A stretch of DNA of 64,000 bases from Salinarchaeum laminariae (GCF_023204835.1 NZ_CP096270.1:2620907-2684906), one strand, 5' to 3'. Positions 23,229-35,133 are shown, numbered from the stretch's first letter. The notes: generated by a model from the sequence alone, not told the origin. Program-made: numbers and translations.

Positions 23229-24608
23229 TCAGGTGCGGAAGAACTCCTCGTCCTCGAAGGGTTCGTCCTTGCCCTCGACGGCAAGTACGTCTAGCGCCGT
23301 CACGACGACCTCGGCGCCGAGCAGCCCCGCCAGACTGGGTTCGGTGCGGCCCTCGTCACCGCTGACGAGCTCTTTGACGTAGAGCCCGCCTTCACCGTGG
23401 ATCTCGACGGTCCCCGTTCGAACGATCTCGTCGAGGTCGATCTCCGCTGCGTAGCGATCCGCGATCTCGGCATCCCCGGGGAGATCGTCGGGGCTCACGG
23501 TTTCCACGTCGTGGAGTTCGCCTCCGATAGCGTAGACGGTTCGAGTCCTGGTCGTGCTCGCTCGACGGTGGTCCACGCGCTCGGGCGTGAACTGCTCGAC
23601 GGTGGTGCCATCGAGTTCCCCGAGAGCCGTCTCGAACGCCTCGTCGTCGATCGGTTCGAACAGCGCGATCGAGGCGCGGTAGCGCTTGCTCGCGTCGAGT
23701 TCCTTGACGCGCTCGACCATCTCGTAGGTCGCGAGCTCGATCCCCTCTACCTCGACCTGGCCGGCCGCTGCCTCGTTGATCTCGGCTTCGAGCGTGTCGA
23801 CGTCGGGCGCTCGAACACGGGGACGCTTGACCTCGACCACGAACGGTCGTCCGGTACCCAGCATCAGTGCGTCGACGTCCTCGCGGCCAGCGCCGTGAAA
23901 CAGCGCCTCCTCACCATCCATCGCGGCGAGGACGTGGGGAGAGACCGACTGCTCGACGCTCGTAGGGTACATGTAGCCCGAGCCGTCGCAGTGTTCGCAG
24001 TCCTCCTCGCCGTCGTCGCCGAGCTGCTTCCCAGAGCCGCCACACTCGCGACACGGCCACTCCGTCTGGGGGACGTCGCGCTGTACCTTGCGGTACCGGC
24101 CGTACACGAACGCGGGGTTGACCTGTACGTCGACGTCGCCACGCTCAACGTTCAGTAGGGCGAGCACGTCGGGACGGTCGAAGTCCACCCCCGTCCCAGT
24201 CAGCTGACCGAATCGCTTTCCGACTTCGCGGTTGAACGCAGACTTGAACGACTCGCCAGCGTCGGCGTCGAGACCGGCTTCCTCGCGCAGTAGTCTGTCG
24301 TTTTCCTCGAGGAGTGGCGGAGTACGGGTTCCGACCTGATAGCTCTCGAACTCGTAGTTCTCCAGGGCTTCGACGATGCGCTCGGCCCACTCCTCGTGCG
24401 TCGAGCAGTGGCCTTCACACACCCAGCAGTCGTCGGTGGCGCCAGACTCGAATGGCTCGTCCTCGGTCAGCGCGACGGCAGTTCGAAGCGACCCGCCACG
24501 CTCGGCGTTGGTGAGCCCGAAACTCCGGTCGGCGAACGGCCGGCCGAGACAGGGATCGCAGATCGGCCCGCTCGCCAGCAGGTCGCGGGCCACGTCAACG
24601 ACGTTCAT
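23229..24608 (-). CDS. pus10: tRNA pseudouridine(54/55) synthase Pus10
   Basis: This 459-residue enzyme makes pseudouridine 54 and 55 in the T-loop of archaeal tRNAs. The N-terminal THUMP-type and zinc region contains CDPCLGRPF and CWVCEGHC, plus CRECGG and CEHCDGSG, that is two pairs of zinc sites. The catalytic domain holds GREDVDALMLGTGRPFVVEV with the catalytic Asp, followed by the KRPRVR motif. Its start codon faces that of trmY across about 120 bp, so the two enzymes acting on position 54 are divergently encoded. Confidence 0.93.
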   Translation of the reverse strand: MNVVDVARDLLASGPICDPCLGRPFADRSFGLTNAERGGSLRTAVALTEDEPFESGATDDCWVCEGHCSTHEEWAERIVEALENYEFESYQVGTRTPPLLEENDRLLREEAGLDADAGESFKSAFNREVGKRFGQLTGTGVDFDRPDVLALLNVERGDVDVQVNPAFVYGRYRKVQRDVPQTEWPCRECGGSGKQLGDDGEEDCEHCDGSGYMYPTSVEQSVSPHVLAAMDGEEALFHGAGREDVDALMLGTGRPFVVEVKRPRVRAPDVDTLEAEINEAAAGQVEVEGIELATYEMVERVKELDASKRYRASIALFEPIDDEAFETALGELDGTTVEQFTPERVDHRRASTTRTRTVYAIGGELHDVETVSPDDLPGDAEIADRYAAEIDLDEIVRTGTVEIHGEGGLYVKELVSGDEGRTEPSLAGLLGAEVVVTALDVLAVEGKDEPFEDEEFFRT

Positions 24609-24730
24609 GTCCGTTGCAGCGCCGCGGTCGCGGTAGTACCTTGCGGATCCGCCGCGCGACTGAGTTCGACCACAGATTCCGTCGGTCTCGATGCGACGAC
24701 GCTATTGGTGGCCCGACGCTTTGCATCGCC

Positions 24731-25324
24731 ATGCGCCAGTTCATCGTCGTCGGCCACGAGGTCACGCCCGACGTCGAAATCTCGCTCGACGACCTTCCGG
24801 GAGCGGGCCGATTCGACGTCCTCTGCCGATCGGTCACTGCTGGACTGTTGACGTCGCATGGCATCCGCACCGACGCGCTCGTCCATCTCGTCATCGACGA
24901 CGCCGTCACGATCACCGTCGACGGCGCCAGCGTCCGCCGGCTGAACCCCGACGAGCGCTCGACGGCGGCGTTGCTCCGGGGCGCCCTCGAGGAGCGCGAG
25001 GAAGCGATCGGCCACCAACCCGTCGAAAGCTCCCCCGGCGTCGAGCTCCGCCGCCGCGGGTTGGAAGCAACGCTCGACGCCGTCGCCGCCAGCGGAGATC
25101 TGATCGTCCTCGACGAAGATGGCGATCCAGCCCCCTCGGTGCAGCCACCCGAAGATCCAGTATTCGTGCTCTCCGACCACCACGACTTCACCGAGGACGA
25201 ACGAACCGTACTCGCCCAACACGACGCGACGCCGATCTCACTGGGACCGCAAGCACTCCACGGTGACCAGGCAATCACCGTCGCTCACAACTGGCTGGAT
25301 ACGGGCGGCTTCGAGAGATACTGA
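24731..25324 (+). CDS. trmY: tRNA (pseudouridine54-N1)-methyltransferase TrmY
   Basis: This 197-residue SPOUT-class methyltransferase starts MRQFIVVGHEVTPDVEISLD. The trefoil-knot SAM site is near VFVLSDHHDFTEDE, and ISLGPQALHGDQAITVAHNWLD closes the protein. It converts the pseudouridine made by Pus10 at position 54 into m1-pseudouridine. The divergent neighbour is pus10, which supplies the substrate. Confidence 0.93.
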   Translation: MRQFIVVGHEVTPDVEISLDDLPGAGRFDVLCRSVTAGLLTSHGIRTDALVHLVIDDAVTITVDGASVRRLNPDERSTAALLRGALEEREEAIGHQPVESSPGVELRRRGLEATLDAVAASGDLIVLDEDGDPAPSVQPPEDPVFVLSDHHDFTEDERTVLAQHDATPISLGPQALHGDQAITVAHNWLDTGGFERY

Positions 25325-25395
25325 CCGCCGTAGATCGGCCGTGCGCTGCCCCACTCCGGAATCGTTAAAGGCAGACGGGCGCTTGCTTCACCTGC

Positions 25396-25468
25396 GGGCC
25401 GGTGGGGTAGCTTGGTATCCTTCGGCCTTCGGGTGGCCGTAACCGCGATTCGAATTCGCGCCGGCCCA
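25396..25468 (+). tRNA. tRNA-Pro(CGG)
   Basis: A 73-nt cloverleaf: acceptor GGGCCGG/CCGGCCC with discriminator A (25468), D-arm with GGTAGCTTGGTATCC, anticodon stem CGGCC/GGCCG with loop TTCGGGT (anticodon CGG at 25430-25432), T-arm GCGATTCGAATTCGC. GTTAAAGG about 30 bp upstream fits a promoter. CCA is not encoded. Confidence 0.95.
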
Positions 25469-25591
25469 CTTTTCCCGCACTCAATTCGAGGAGCGACAGC
25501 GACGAGGCTGCGATGCGTGGAGATTGCAGCCAAGCGAATTCGAGCAGGGAAGTCACAGCCCGCGGAGCGAAGCGAGCAGGAATGTCTTCCC

Positions 25592-25616
25592 GTGTTCGAT
25601 ATTCGCCCCGGCCCAC
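25592..25616 (+). repeat. Degenerate copy of the tRNA-Pro 3' end
   Basis: The sequence from TTCGAT to GGCCCAC (25595-25616) repeats the end of tRNA-Pro (25449-25469) with one inserted base and one substitution. It is in the same orientation and about 147 bp downstream. Such a pair is what an excised or decayed integrative element leaves. The DNA between contains no gene. Confidence 0.5.
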
Positions 25617-25757
25617 GGGACGTTCCAAGTTTCGCTATCTCACCCATTGGGCGACACACAGTTGCTGGTCATACCGCAATCTACTGAGCGGTAGCAACGA
25701 TTGCTCGCCAACAAACCGAGAAAACAAAAATCCGCATCTCGCCGCCCTACAAAGCCG

Positions 25758-28203
<2,446 letters not shown>

Positions 28204-28983
28204 TCAGTCCCGAGCGCCCCTCGCCTGTGCCGCATGAGTAAACGTCACCAGTCCGAGACCACCGACGAGGTTCCCCGCCGTCACGACGATCGTCAACCAC
28301 AGCACCGTTCCGAGGCCGACGTCAGCACCGTAGAGTACGCCGACGAACAGGTGGAGTACGGTCACCACGACGTGGTCGAACGGGCCGAGCGCGAGAAGGA
28401 CGCCGACCACGTACGCGAGCGCGATCCGACTGGGGTCTCCGTCGACGGCGACGAGGAGGAAGGAGAGCAGACTGAGGAGTGCGCCGCCAGCGATGCCACG
28501 CGCGAACCACGTTCTGGCACCACGCTCTGCCGTCGCAGTCGCGTAATGGGCCAGCGACTCGCCCGCTCCGGGGGGCAATGCACCGTCGACGGCAAAGACG
28601 AACGCGAACAGGCAGCCCCCTGCGAGATTGAAGGCGAACGTGAGCGACCAGAGTCGGAGAAGGGGTCCGAGCAACCACGAATCGGATCGCTCGATGGCTG
28701 CCGCTGCCGGATCGGAGAAGTTCTCATTAAACAGCTCCGTCCGACCAACGACCAGAAATACGAGGCCGACGCCGAATGCAAGCGCGCCGGCGAGTTTGGC
28801 AACGCCACCGAACTGTGGCTCGACGATCGATTCGACGATCCCGAGCGCCACGACGCCGAAAACGATGGTCAGGCCCGCCAGGAAACTCGTTCCGACGAGC
28901 TCCAGAAACGACTGTTCGAGGCGACGGTTCCCCTCCTCGATTGCACGGTCGTAGATCGCTACGGGCGTCGGGGGAGAGCCCAC
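28204..28983 (-). CDS. Formate/nitrite transporter family channel
   Basis: This 259-residue protein has six or seven membrane helices. Characteristic FNT pieces: FLVVGRTELFNENFSDP after helix 2 and GPFDHVVVTVLHLFVGVLYGAD near helix 5; internal symmetry is expected. FNT proteins form pentameric channels for small monovalent anions (formate, nitrite, hydrosulfide). Anion choice cannot be read from the sequence. It is a single-gene unit. Confidence 0.85.
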   Translation of the reverse strand: MGSPPTPVAIYDRAIEEGNRRLEQSFLELVGTSFLAGLTIVFGVVALGIVESIVEPQFGGVAKLAGALAFGVGLVFLVVGRTELFNENFSDPAAAAIERSDSWLLGPLLRLWSLTFAFNLAGGCLFAFVFAVDGALPPGAGESLAHYATATAERGARTWFARGIAGGALLSLLSFLLVAVDGDPSRIALAYVVGVLLALGPFDHVVVTVLHLFVGVLYGADVGLGTVLWLTIVVTAGNLVGGLGLVTFTHAAQARGARD

Positions 28984-29029
28984 GCGTACCTAATGGGCAG
29001 TATCGGTGAAAAATCGATCCCCCAGCCAG

Positions 29030-29290
29030 TCACTCGGCCGTGCGACGATCGAATTCGGATTCGCCACAGCTATCGCAAGTCACGGGCTCTTCGAGATAGG
29101 TCCGATCGCAGTTCGTGCAGTGAAACAGCGGGCCATCGAGCGTGAGAATGCCGCCGTCGGGTGCGGGTTCACCTCGCCGATTGCTGGGTGATTTCGGCTC
29201 AGCATCGTCCGACGACGAGTTGGACTCACCATCGTTTCGAACAGCCGCGAGAAGTCGACGGCGTTCCGCCCCGCGGTCTGTCCCTGTCAC
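29030..29290 (-). CDS. Small zinc-ribbon protein
   Basis: This 86-residue protein starts at a GTG giving VTGTDRGAERRRLLAAV. The C-terminal half has HCTNCDRTYLEEPVTCDSCG, a four-cysteine zinc ribbon, ending EFDRRTAE. The upstream in-frame extension to 30034 is antisense to the KaiC-like gene and was rejected. Probably a DNA- or RNA-binding accessory factor. Confidence 0.6.
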   Translation of the reverse strand: MTGTDRGAERRRLLAAVRNDGESNSSSDDAEPKSPSNRRGEPAPDGGILTLDGPLFHCTNCDRTYLEEPVTCDSCGESEFDRRTAE

Positions 29291-29617
29291 GCCGATCCCT
29301 CCGAACACGTGTCGGCCCCGCTCCGAGTCACTGCTGTATCCGCGCCGATACGGTGATCCACCAACCACCGTCGGTCTCCGCGCCGGTGCATGGCCACCAC
29401 GTACCACACCTACCTCATAATAATTCCGCTTCTCATTAGCGTGATGTATCTTACGAGGGCAGTAGTAAACGGTGATGTCCTGGTCCAGTATCTGACTGGG
29501 GATACCAACCCCGTATATCCATGCGTCGGTCATTCTCCGGAATACTACCTGGATTGCGTGCGAACCGGCCAGCCAATCTGCCGTAAGTGCTAACGGGAGC
29601 CGCTTCGAACGGACGCT
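29291..29617. other. Intergenic region before the KaiC-like gene
   Basis: About 330 bp containing an AT-richer stretch (29405-29480). The 67-codon frame at 29390-29593 has a hydrophobic start and four cysteines but atypical codon use and no supporting context. The region probably serves as the upstream control region for the rightward cluster. Confidence 0.4.
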
Positions 29618-30454
29618 ATGGTTCGGGTCCCCTTCGGCGTCTCGCGGCTCGATGCGATGATCGGCGGCGGCGCTCCCGCCGGCAGCACAGTGTTGCTGGG
29701 TAGCGAGGTGGGCGCCGGGGGACGCGAGTTCCTCTATACGACCGCCGCGATGAACGCGCTGGCACACGCAGACGAGGAACAGTTCGAACTCTACTACGGC
29801 GATCTGGAGACGGGTGCCGAACTCCCGACCTCGGTCCAGTATCTCTCCTTCACCGACGACCGGAACGCGCTGATCGAGGAGATGGAGTACACGATGGACG
29901 AAGGGCTCGTCGATGCTGCCGCCGACGCCATCACCTTCGAGGACTTCTCTGAGGAGTATTTCCAGCTCAGTCAGGTCCCCAGCGACTGGTACGCCGGGAA
30001 GACGCCGGACATCAACTCGCTCGGGGACCGACACGACCGACGAGACGTACTCGAAGCCGTCGGCGAGTATCTAAGCCGCAAGGGAGAGGGTAGCCTCGTG
30101 GTCATCGACTCCGTCACCGACTTGATCAGCGTTGCCAGCGGCGAAATGGACTGGACCGACATCACGCTGCTCATCAAAGGGCTCACCAAGGCCGCAAAAC
30201 AGTGGGGCGGCATGGTCGTCCTGCTCGTAACGTTGGAGACCCTCCAGGCAACGGAGCTCGGGCGTCTCATGGAGGCCACGGACGGAACATTCCTCTTCGA
30301 GTGGGAGACTGGCGGGAGCGAGCGTGCGCGAACGATGGTCGTCAAGCAGTTCCGCGGCGTGCTCTCCCGACTCGAAGAAGAGGAGATCATCCGCTTCGAG
30401 ACCGAGATTCACGACGGCGGCTTCGATATCAGCGACGTCCGCAAGATCCGCTAA
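29618..30454 (+). CDS. RecA/KaiC-like protein with degenerate P-loop
   Basis: This 278-residue RAD55/KaiC-family protein starts VRVPFGVSRLDAMIGGGAPAGSTVLL. The expected Walker A appears as GSEVGAGGREF (about 28-38), lacking the Lys-Ser/Thr pair. Walker B LVVIDSVTDLI is kept. The protein may therefore bind but not hydrolyse nucleotide. Haloarchaeal relatives are called HTR-like proteins and are thought to be signalling or scaffold factors. It heads a rightward cluster with the coiled-coil Zn protein and the acidic Cys-rich protein. Confidence 0.72.
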   Translation: MVRVPFGVSRLDAMIGGGAPAGSTVLLGSEVGAGGREFLYTTAAMNALAHADEEQFELYYGDLETGAELPTSVQYLSFTDDRNALIEEMEYTMDEGLVDAAADAITFEDFSEEYFQLSQVPSDWYAGKTPDINSLGDRHDRRDVLEAVGEYLSRKGEGSLVVIDSVTDLISVASGEMDWTDITLLIKGLTKAAKQWGGMVVLLVTLETLQATELGRLMEATDGTFLFEWETGGSERARTMVVKQFRGVLSRLEEEEIIRFETEIHDGGFDISDVRKIR

Positions 30455-30528
30455 TCTCTGCCTGACCGCCACTTCCTGGCCCGACTGGCCACGGGATACT
30501 TATGCTGTGACGCCGGTGTTACTGTCAG

Positions 30529-31419
30529 ATGGCGAGCGAAGACACCGGCAACGCAACGGATATTTCGGTGTCCGAGGACGTCCGGCGCTGGCTCCAGCGC
30601 CGGGCAGACGAGCACAGCGTAGACGCGAACCGATTCCTGCAGGAACTGCTCGCCGCTCATCAGACGCTCGACGACCCAGAGACTGATCTCGAAACCACGA
30701 TCACAAGCGCCGACGACAGCGACAGTGACCGCGTCGATCAGGACGATCTCGACGACCTCGAGGCCGAGTTTCGGTCGCTGATCGAGGACGTTCGGTCGAG
30801 AGTGATTCAGGTCAAACGCGAAGCCGACGGGAAAGCCCCGGCCGAGCACGACCACGAGACCATCGTATCGACGCTCGACGACCTCGAAGCAGAGATTGCG
30901 GCGCTGGACGAACAGCTCTCGGCTCACCAGGACCATCTCGAAACCGTCGAGGGGAGCCTCGAGGACGGGTTCGACAACTTCGAAGACGTTCTGGAGTATC
31001 TCCTCGACACGACGGACGACCTCTCGAGCCGCACCGACAGGCTCGCCAGAGCCACGATCGCCAGTCGGGAGCAGCTTCGTGAAATCGCTGGTTCGATCGA
31101 GGAGCGGGAGGCCGCCGACCGGCTCAAACGGGACGCCGCGTTGGAGGGCATCTCGAGCGCCGACTGCGGTGACTGCGACCGATCGGTCCGTGCGGCGCTG
31201 CTCACGGCTCCGGAGTGCCCCTACTGCGCGGCGACCTTCGTCGACGTCGAACCAAAACAGGGGTTCCTCGGCTCTCCGACGTTTCTAACGGGTAGTCACC
31301 CTGCACTCACCGGCTCCGTCGATGATTCACTCGCCGACGAACTGCAGGCCGACGTGGATCGGGAACGGCCCGATCCGGCCGACGTCGACTGGGACACGGC
31401 AGGTGACGACGATTCATGA
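30529..31419 (+). CDS. Coiled-coil protein with RHH-like N-terminus and zinc ribbon
   Basis: This 296-residue protein has an N-terminal segment ISVSEDVRRWLQRRADEH resembling a ribbon-helix-helix. A long acidic coiled coil follows (about 70-200, repeated DDLEAE, EQLSAHQDHLE). DCGDCDRSV with CPYC about 20 residues later forms a zinc ribbon. Its TGA overlaps the ATG of the following gene (ATGA). A gene-regulatory or chromosome-associated scaffold is plausible. It is 74 bp downstream of the KaiC-like gene. Confidence 0.62.
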   Translation: MASEDTGNATDISVSEDVRRWLQRRADEHSVDANRFLQELLAAHQTLDDPETDLETTITSADDSDSDRVDQDDLDDLEAEFRSLIEDVRSRVIQVKREADGKAPAEHDHETIVSTLDDLEAEIAALDEQLSAHQDHLETVEGSLEDGFDNFEDVLEYLLDTTDDLSSRTDRLARATIASREQLREIAGSIEEREAADRLKRDAALEGISSADCGDCDRSVRAALLTAPECPYCAATFVDVEPKQGFLGSPTFLTGSHPALTGSVDDSLADELQADVDRERPDPADVDWDTAGDDDS

Positions 31420-32006
31420 GCAACGACGATCGGTCCGACGGCGACAGCGATCAAGATCGGGACGATGCGAAGACCGTAGAGGATTCAGCGAGTACCGAAA
31501 CCGGGTTCGACGAGGATCCGATTCGAAGCGACCAGGAGCGCACCGATCCGTTCGGACTCGAGACGAATTCCAGTGCCACCCCAGACGACCACGAGGCCCA
31601 GTCCACCGGAGACTCGCCCACTGACGCGTCGGAGGAAAGCGGTGCGAGCGCAGACGCGCCACTGGGATCGCTCGCTGCCACCGTCGACGAGCGACGAAGC
31701 CGCGAGGCCGATCGACCCGACGATGGCCTGTTCGACGAGGAATCCGTCCCAGAGATCGACACCGACGTGGTGTGGGAGCAACTCGACGATGCCGACGAAC
31801 CGACCGATCTCCCAGACGAAGACGAACAGGACGTCCGCGTGATCGAGAAACGAAGCTACTGCGAACAGTGCCCATTCTTCTCGGACCCACCAGAAGTGAA
31901 CTGTTCGCACGAGGGGACCGAGATCCTCGAACTCGTCAACATGGAGCAGTTCAGGGTCGTCGACTGCCCGAAAGTCCGCGAAGACGAGCGACTCGAACGG
32001 CTCTAG
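31416..32006 (+). CDS. Acidic low-complexity protein with C-terminal Cys motif
   Basis: This 196-residue protein has about 110 N-terminal residues that are disordered and Asp/Glu/Ser-rich. The folded C-terminus reads RVIEKRSYCEQCPFFSDPPE, then CSHEG and VVDCPKV, a zinc- or iron-binding four-cysteine arrangement. It is translationally coupled to the coiled-coil gene. The conserved tail recurs in haloarchaea; function unknown. Confidence 0.65.
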   Translation: MSNDDRSDGDSDQDRDDAKTVEDSASTETGFDEDPIRSDQERTDPFGLETNSSATPDDHEAQSTGDSPTDASEESGASADAPLGSLAATVDERRSREADRPDDGLFDEESVPEIDTDVVWEQLDDADEPTDLPDEDEQDVRVIEKRSYCEQCPFFSDPPEVNCSHEGTEILELVNMEQFRVVDCPKVREDERLERL

Positions 32007-32099
32007 GCCCAGCTTTCTATAGAGTCACCACGGACGTACCCTCTGGACAGGGGACCGCTAGCCCCACCGATTATCAGCCTGGCAGCCCCTGCCAGCGGC

Positions 32100-33251
32100 A
32101 TGGACGAACTCTGCGAACTCACCAGCGATCTCGTGGCCATCCCGAGCCACGACGATCCGACAGCCGCTGGCGATCTGATCGAATCGTGGCTTCGAGAAGA
32201 GACGAACGCGACCGTGCGACGAGATGCGGTCGGAAACGTACTCGCGCGACGATCGGCAGCCGATGAATCCAGCTCCACGGACGGCATCCTCACCGCTGGG
32301 GAGTCACTCGCGCTCGTGGGGCACCACGACGTCGTTCCGCCGGACGAGGAACAGGTCGGCGCCGACGGCGAGTACGTCGTCGAGCGGCGAGACGGCCGAC
32401 TCTACGGCCGTGGCGCTGCGGACATGAAGGGGGCTGTCGCAGCTGCCATGCTCGCATTTCGCGATGCGACGGTACCCGACCGCAATGACGCCTCGGCGCC
32501 CGCCGTCGTCTTCGCCAGCTTCGTCGGCGAAGAAGTCGGCGGGGAGGGAGCCCGGCACGCCATCGAAAACGGGTTCGCTCCCGACGCGGCCATCGTAGGA
32601 GAGGGGTCGACGGGGTACTCGGCATCCGGCGTCACCGACGTCGCCGTTGCGCACAAGGGCCGTCGAGCAAGCACGATCGTCGCAAACGGAACGAGCGCCC
32701 ATGCCAGCGTTCCGGACGAAGGCGTGAACGCGATCTATCGGGCGACTGACGCCGTCGAGTCGCTCCAGTCGCTGGCCGTGCCGTCAGTCGAGGTCGCCGG
32801 AGAGTCGATCTCTGGCAGCCTGGTCGTCACGGAAATCGAGGGCGGGACGGCCTGGAACGTCGTCCCCGATCGGTGTGAAATCACGGTCGACGAGCGAACC
32901 GTTCCTGGGGAACGCGCCTCCATCGACCGCGTGGCAGCTACGGAGGGTATCGAGTGGATCGTCGACCAGGATCTTCCGCCGATGCGTTGCGGTGACGATG
33001 CGTTCGCTGCGGACGTGCTCGCGGCGGCCCGATCGAGCCACGATCGATCCGAGGGCCACGATCCCCAGAACGTGGTCAAACCCCACGCAACTGACGCCGG
33101 ATGGCTGGCCGAATCCGGCACCGACTGCGTGATCTGCGGGCCCGCTGAGCCAGGAGAGGCACACACCGCCACGGAGAGCGTCTCCCTCGACTTCCTCAGG
33201 CGCTGTCGATCGATCTACCGTGATGCGATCGAGTCGTACGTCACCGGATGA
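32100..33251 (+). CDS. M20-family metallopeptidase/deacylase (ArgE/DapE-like)
   Basis: This 383-residue di-zinc hydrolase has, in order, ALVGHHDVVPP (first metal His and Asp), RLYGRGAADMKGA (bridging Asp), FVGEEVGGEGA (catalytic and metal Glu) and a terminal GEAHTATESV (metal His). The lid domain lies between. It would cleave an N-acyl amino acid or dipeptide. The exact substrate (acetylornithine, succinyl-DAP, other) cannot be assigned. Monocistronic. Confidence 0.85.
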   Translation: MDELCELTSDLVAIPSHDDPTAAGDLIESWLREETNATVRRDAVGNVLARRSAADESSSTDGILTAGESLALVGHHDVVPPDEEQVGADGEYVVERRDGRLYGRGAADMKGAVAAAMLAFRDATVPDRNDASAPAVVFASFVGEEVGGEGARHAIENGFAPDAAIVGEGSTGYSASGVTDVAVAHKGRRASTIVANGTSAHASVPDEGVNAIYRATDAVESLQSLAVPSVEVAGESISGSLVVTEIEGGTAWNVVPDRCEITVDERTVPGERASIDRVAATEGIEWIVDQDLPPMRCGDDAFAADVLAAARSSHDRSEGHDPQNVVKPHATDAGWLAESGTDCVICGPAEPGEAHTATESVSLDFLRRCRSIYRDAIESYVTG

Positions 33252-33383
33252 CTGGAGAGAAGGTGGATTCGATCGAACCAGAGTGCACGAAGAGTCGTCC
33301 ACGATAAAGCCCTTCGAACGGTCCGAAAGACGTAGAGTACCGAGACCCACGCATTCTTGACCCACCCTCTGCAACGATCGTTC

Positions 33384-34895
33384 ATGTCGGATAGCGCTAC
33401 GACGACGAACACTGACGAAACCTACGAGGAGTTCCTCCAGCGCGTCGAACGACGCCACAACGTCGGGGCTGCAGCCGGCGTATTGCGCTGGGACCAGGAA
33501 GTGATGATGCCGGAAGGTGGCACCACCGCTCGCTCCGGACAGCTTTCTGCACTCTCCGCGATCGGACACGAGCTGTTAACCGACGAAGAGATGGCTGAGT
33601 GGGTCGAGACGCTCCGCGATGCCGATCTCGACGACGAACGAACGGCCGTCCTGCGTGAGGTCGGAAGAGAGTACGACCGGGCTACGAGCGTCCCCACCGA
33701 TCTGGTCGAAGAAATGTCCGCTGCAACCAGCGAAGCGCACCCACAGTGGACCGAAGCGAAAGAAGAGTCCGAGTTCGAGACGTTCGCGCCGGCACTCGAA
33801 CGGCTCGTCGAACTCAACCGCGAGTACGCGGAACACATCGACCCGAATCGCCCGGCCTACGAGGTACTCTTCGAGGAGTACGAGCCATACCTCGGACTCG
33901 AGACCGCCGATCGCGTGCTGACCGAGCTCCGCGAGGGGCTCGTCCCGCTCATCGAAGACGTACGTGAGAGCGACGTCGAACTTGCGTCGCCGTTCGACGG
34001 AGAGTACCCCGCCAATGACCAGGAGGAGCTCGCCCGTACCGTCCTCGACGAACTCGACTACGACTGGGAGCACGGCCGGCTCGATACGGCCCCGCATCCG
34101 TTCTCAACGGGCACCCAATTCGACGCCCGCGTGACCACGCGCTTCGACGAATCCGAGCCGATCGGCGCGCTCTCGAGCACTGTCCACGAGTTCGGACACG
34201 CCCGATACACGCAGGGGCTCCCGAAAGAGAAGTACGGCACGCCACTGGGGCAGTCCCGAGACCTGACCGTCCACGAGTCCCAGTCGCGATTCTGGGAGAA
34301 CCACGTCGGTCGGTCGCGGAACTTCTGTGAGCGCCTCGTTCCACTGATCCAGGACCACCTGCCGGGTACCGAGGACCTCTCGACAGAGGCACTGTACGAG
34401 GCAGCCAACGAGGTGTACGAGGATAACCTCATCCGCGTGGAAGCGGACGAACTGACCTACCACCTCCACATCGTCGCTCGCTACGAGATCGAGCGAGAGA
34501 TGATCGGTGGCGATCTCGACGTCCAGGAGGTGCCTGCAGCGTGGAACGATACCTACGAGGAGTATCTCGGAATCCGACCCGAGAACGACGCCGAGGGCTG
34601 TCTCCAGGACATCCACTGGAGCCACGGCTCCTTCGGCTACTTCCCGACCTACAGTTTGGGAAGCGTCCTCGCCGCACAGATCGACGCGGCCATGCGAGAC
34701 GACCTCGACGTCGACGGACTGGTCGCCGACGGCGAGTTCGGCCCGATTCGCGAGTGGCTCCGGGAGGAGATCCACCAGCACGGTGCCCGGTACACCACCG
34801 GCGAGCTGATCGAGCGAGCGACGGGAGAACCGCTCACGGCGGAGTACTTCCTCGACTACGTCGAGTCGAAGTACAGCGACCTCTACGACCTGTAG
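33384..34895 (+). CDS. M32 (Taq-type) metallocarboxypeptidase
   Basis: This 503-residue protein starts at MSDSATTTNTDETYEEF; an ATG 27 bp earlier is less likely. The catalytic motif is HEFGHARY, followed downstream by HESQSRFWENHVGRS, the family's second conserved block, with RWDQEVMMP near the N-terminus. It removes C-terminal residues from peptides using one metal ion. Cytoplasmic; it probably recycles peptides, a job shared with the M20 enzyme upstream. Confidence 0.92.
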   Translation: MSDSATTTNTDETYEEFLQRVERRHNVGAAAGVLRWDQEVMMPEGGTTARSGQLSALSAIGHELLTDEEMAEWVETLRDADLDDERTAVLREVGREYDRATSVPTDLVEEMSAATSEAHPQWTEAKEESEFETFAPALERLVELNREYAEHIDPNRPAYEVLFEEYEPYLGLETADRVLTELREGLVPLIEDVRESDVELASPFDGEYPANDQEELARTVLDELDYDWEHGRLDTAPHPFSTGTQFDARVTTRFDESEPIGALSSTVHEFGHARYTQGLPKEKYGTPLGQSRDLTVHESQSRFWENHVGRSRNFCERLVPLIQDHLPGTEDLSTEALYEAANEVYEDNLIRVEADELTYHLHIVARYEIEREMIGGDLDVQEVPAAWNDTYEEYLGIRPENDAEGCLQDIHWSHGSFGYFPTYSLGSVLAAQIDAAMRDDLDVDGLVADGEFGPIREWLREEIHQHGARYTTGELIERATGEPLTAEYFLDYVESKYSDLYDL

Positions 34896-35133
34896 AGACG
34901 GGCGGCTGCTGGTGAAGATTGGCGAGCAGGCGGCGCATCTGCGACAGTCCGACGGCGCGCCGCGCACCCGCCTCGACCGTCGGAGTCGATCCGTCAGTCC
35001 ACGATCGATCCTCGGGAGCGGTTCGCCGCGGCCTCCTATTTGAAACTGTAGCGTACTGCCACCGATCGAGTGGCGGCTCGCTTGCAGTGAACGACACGCT
35101 GACGTTTATGCACGAGCGGTCGATACGACGATC
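34896..35133. other. Intergenic region before the BtuF-like gene
   Basis: About 240 bp with no gene. CGTTTATGC near 35102-35110 is centred about 28 bp before the ATG at 35134 and is its likely TATA box, implying a leaderless mRNA. Confidence 0.5.

Noticed and set aside
29390..29593. 67-codon frame with a hydrophobic start and cysteines before the KaiC-like gene
   Set aside because: Codon use and composition differ from haloarchaeal genes, there is no promoter spacing or neighbour coupling, and it lies in an AT-richer control region.
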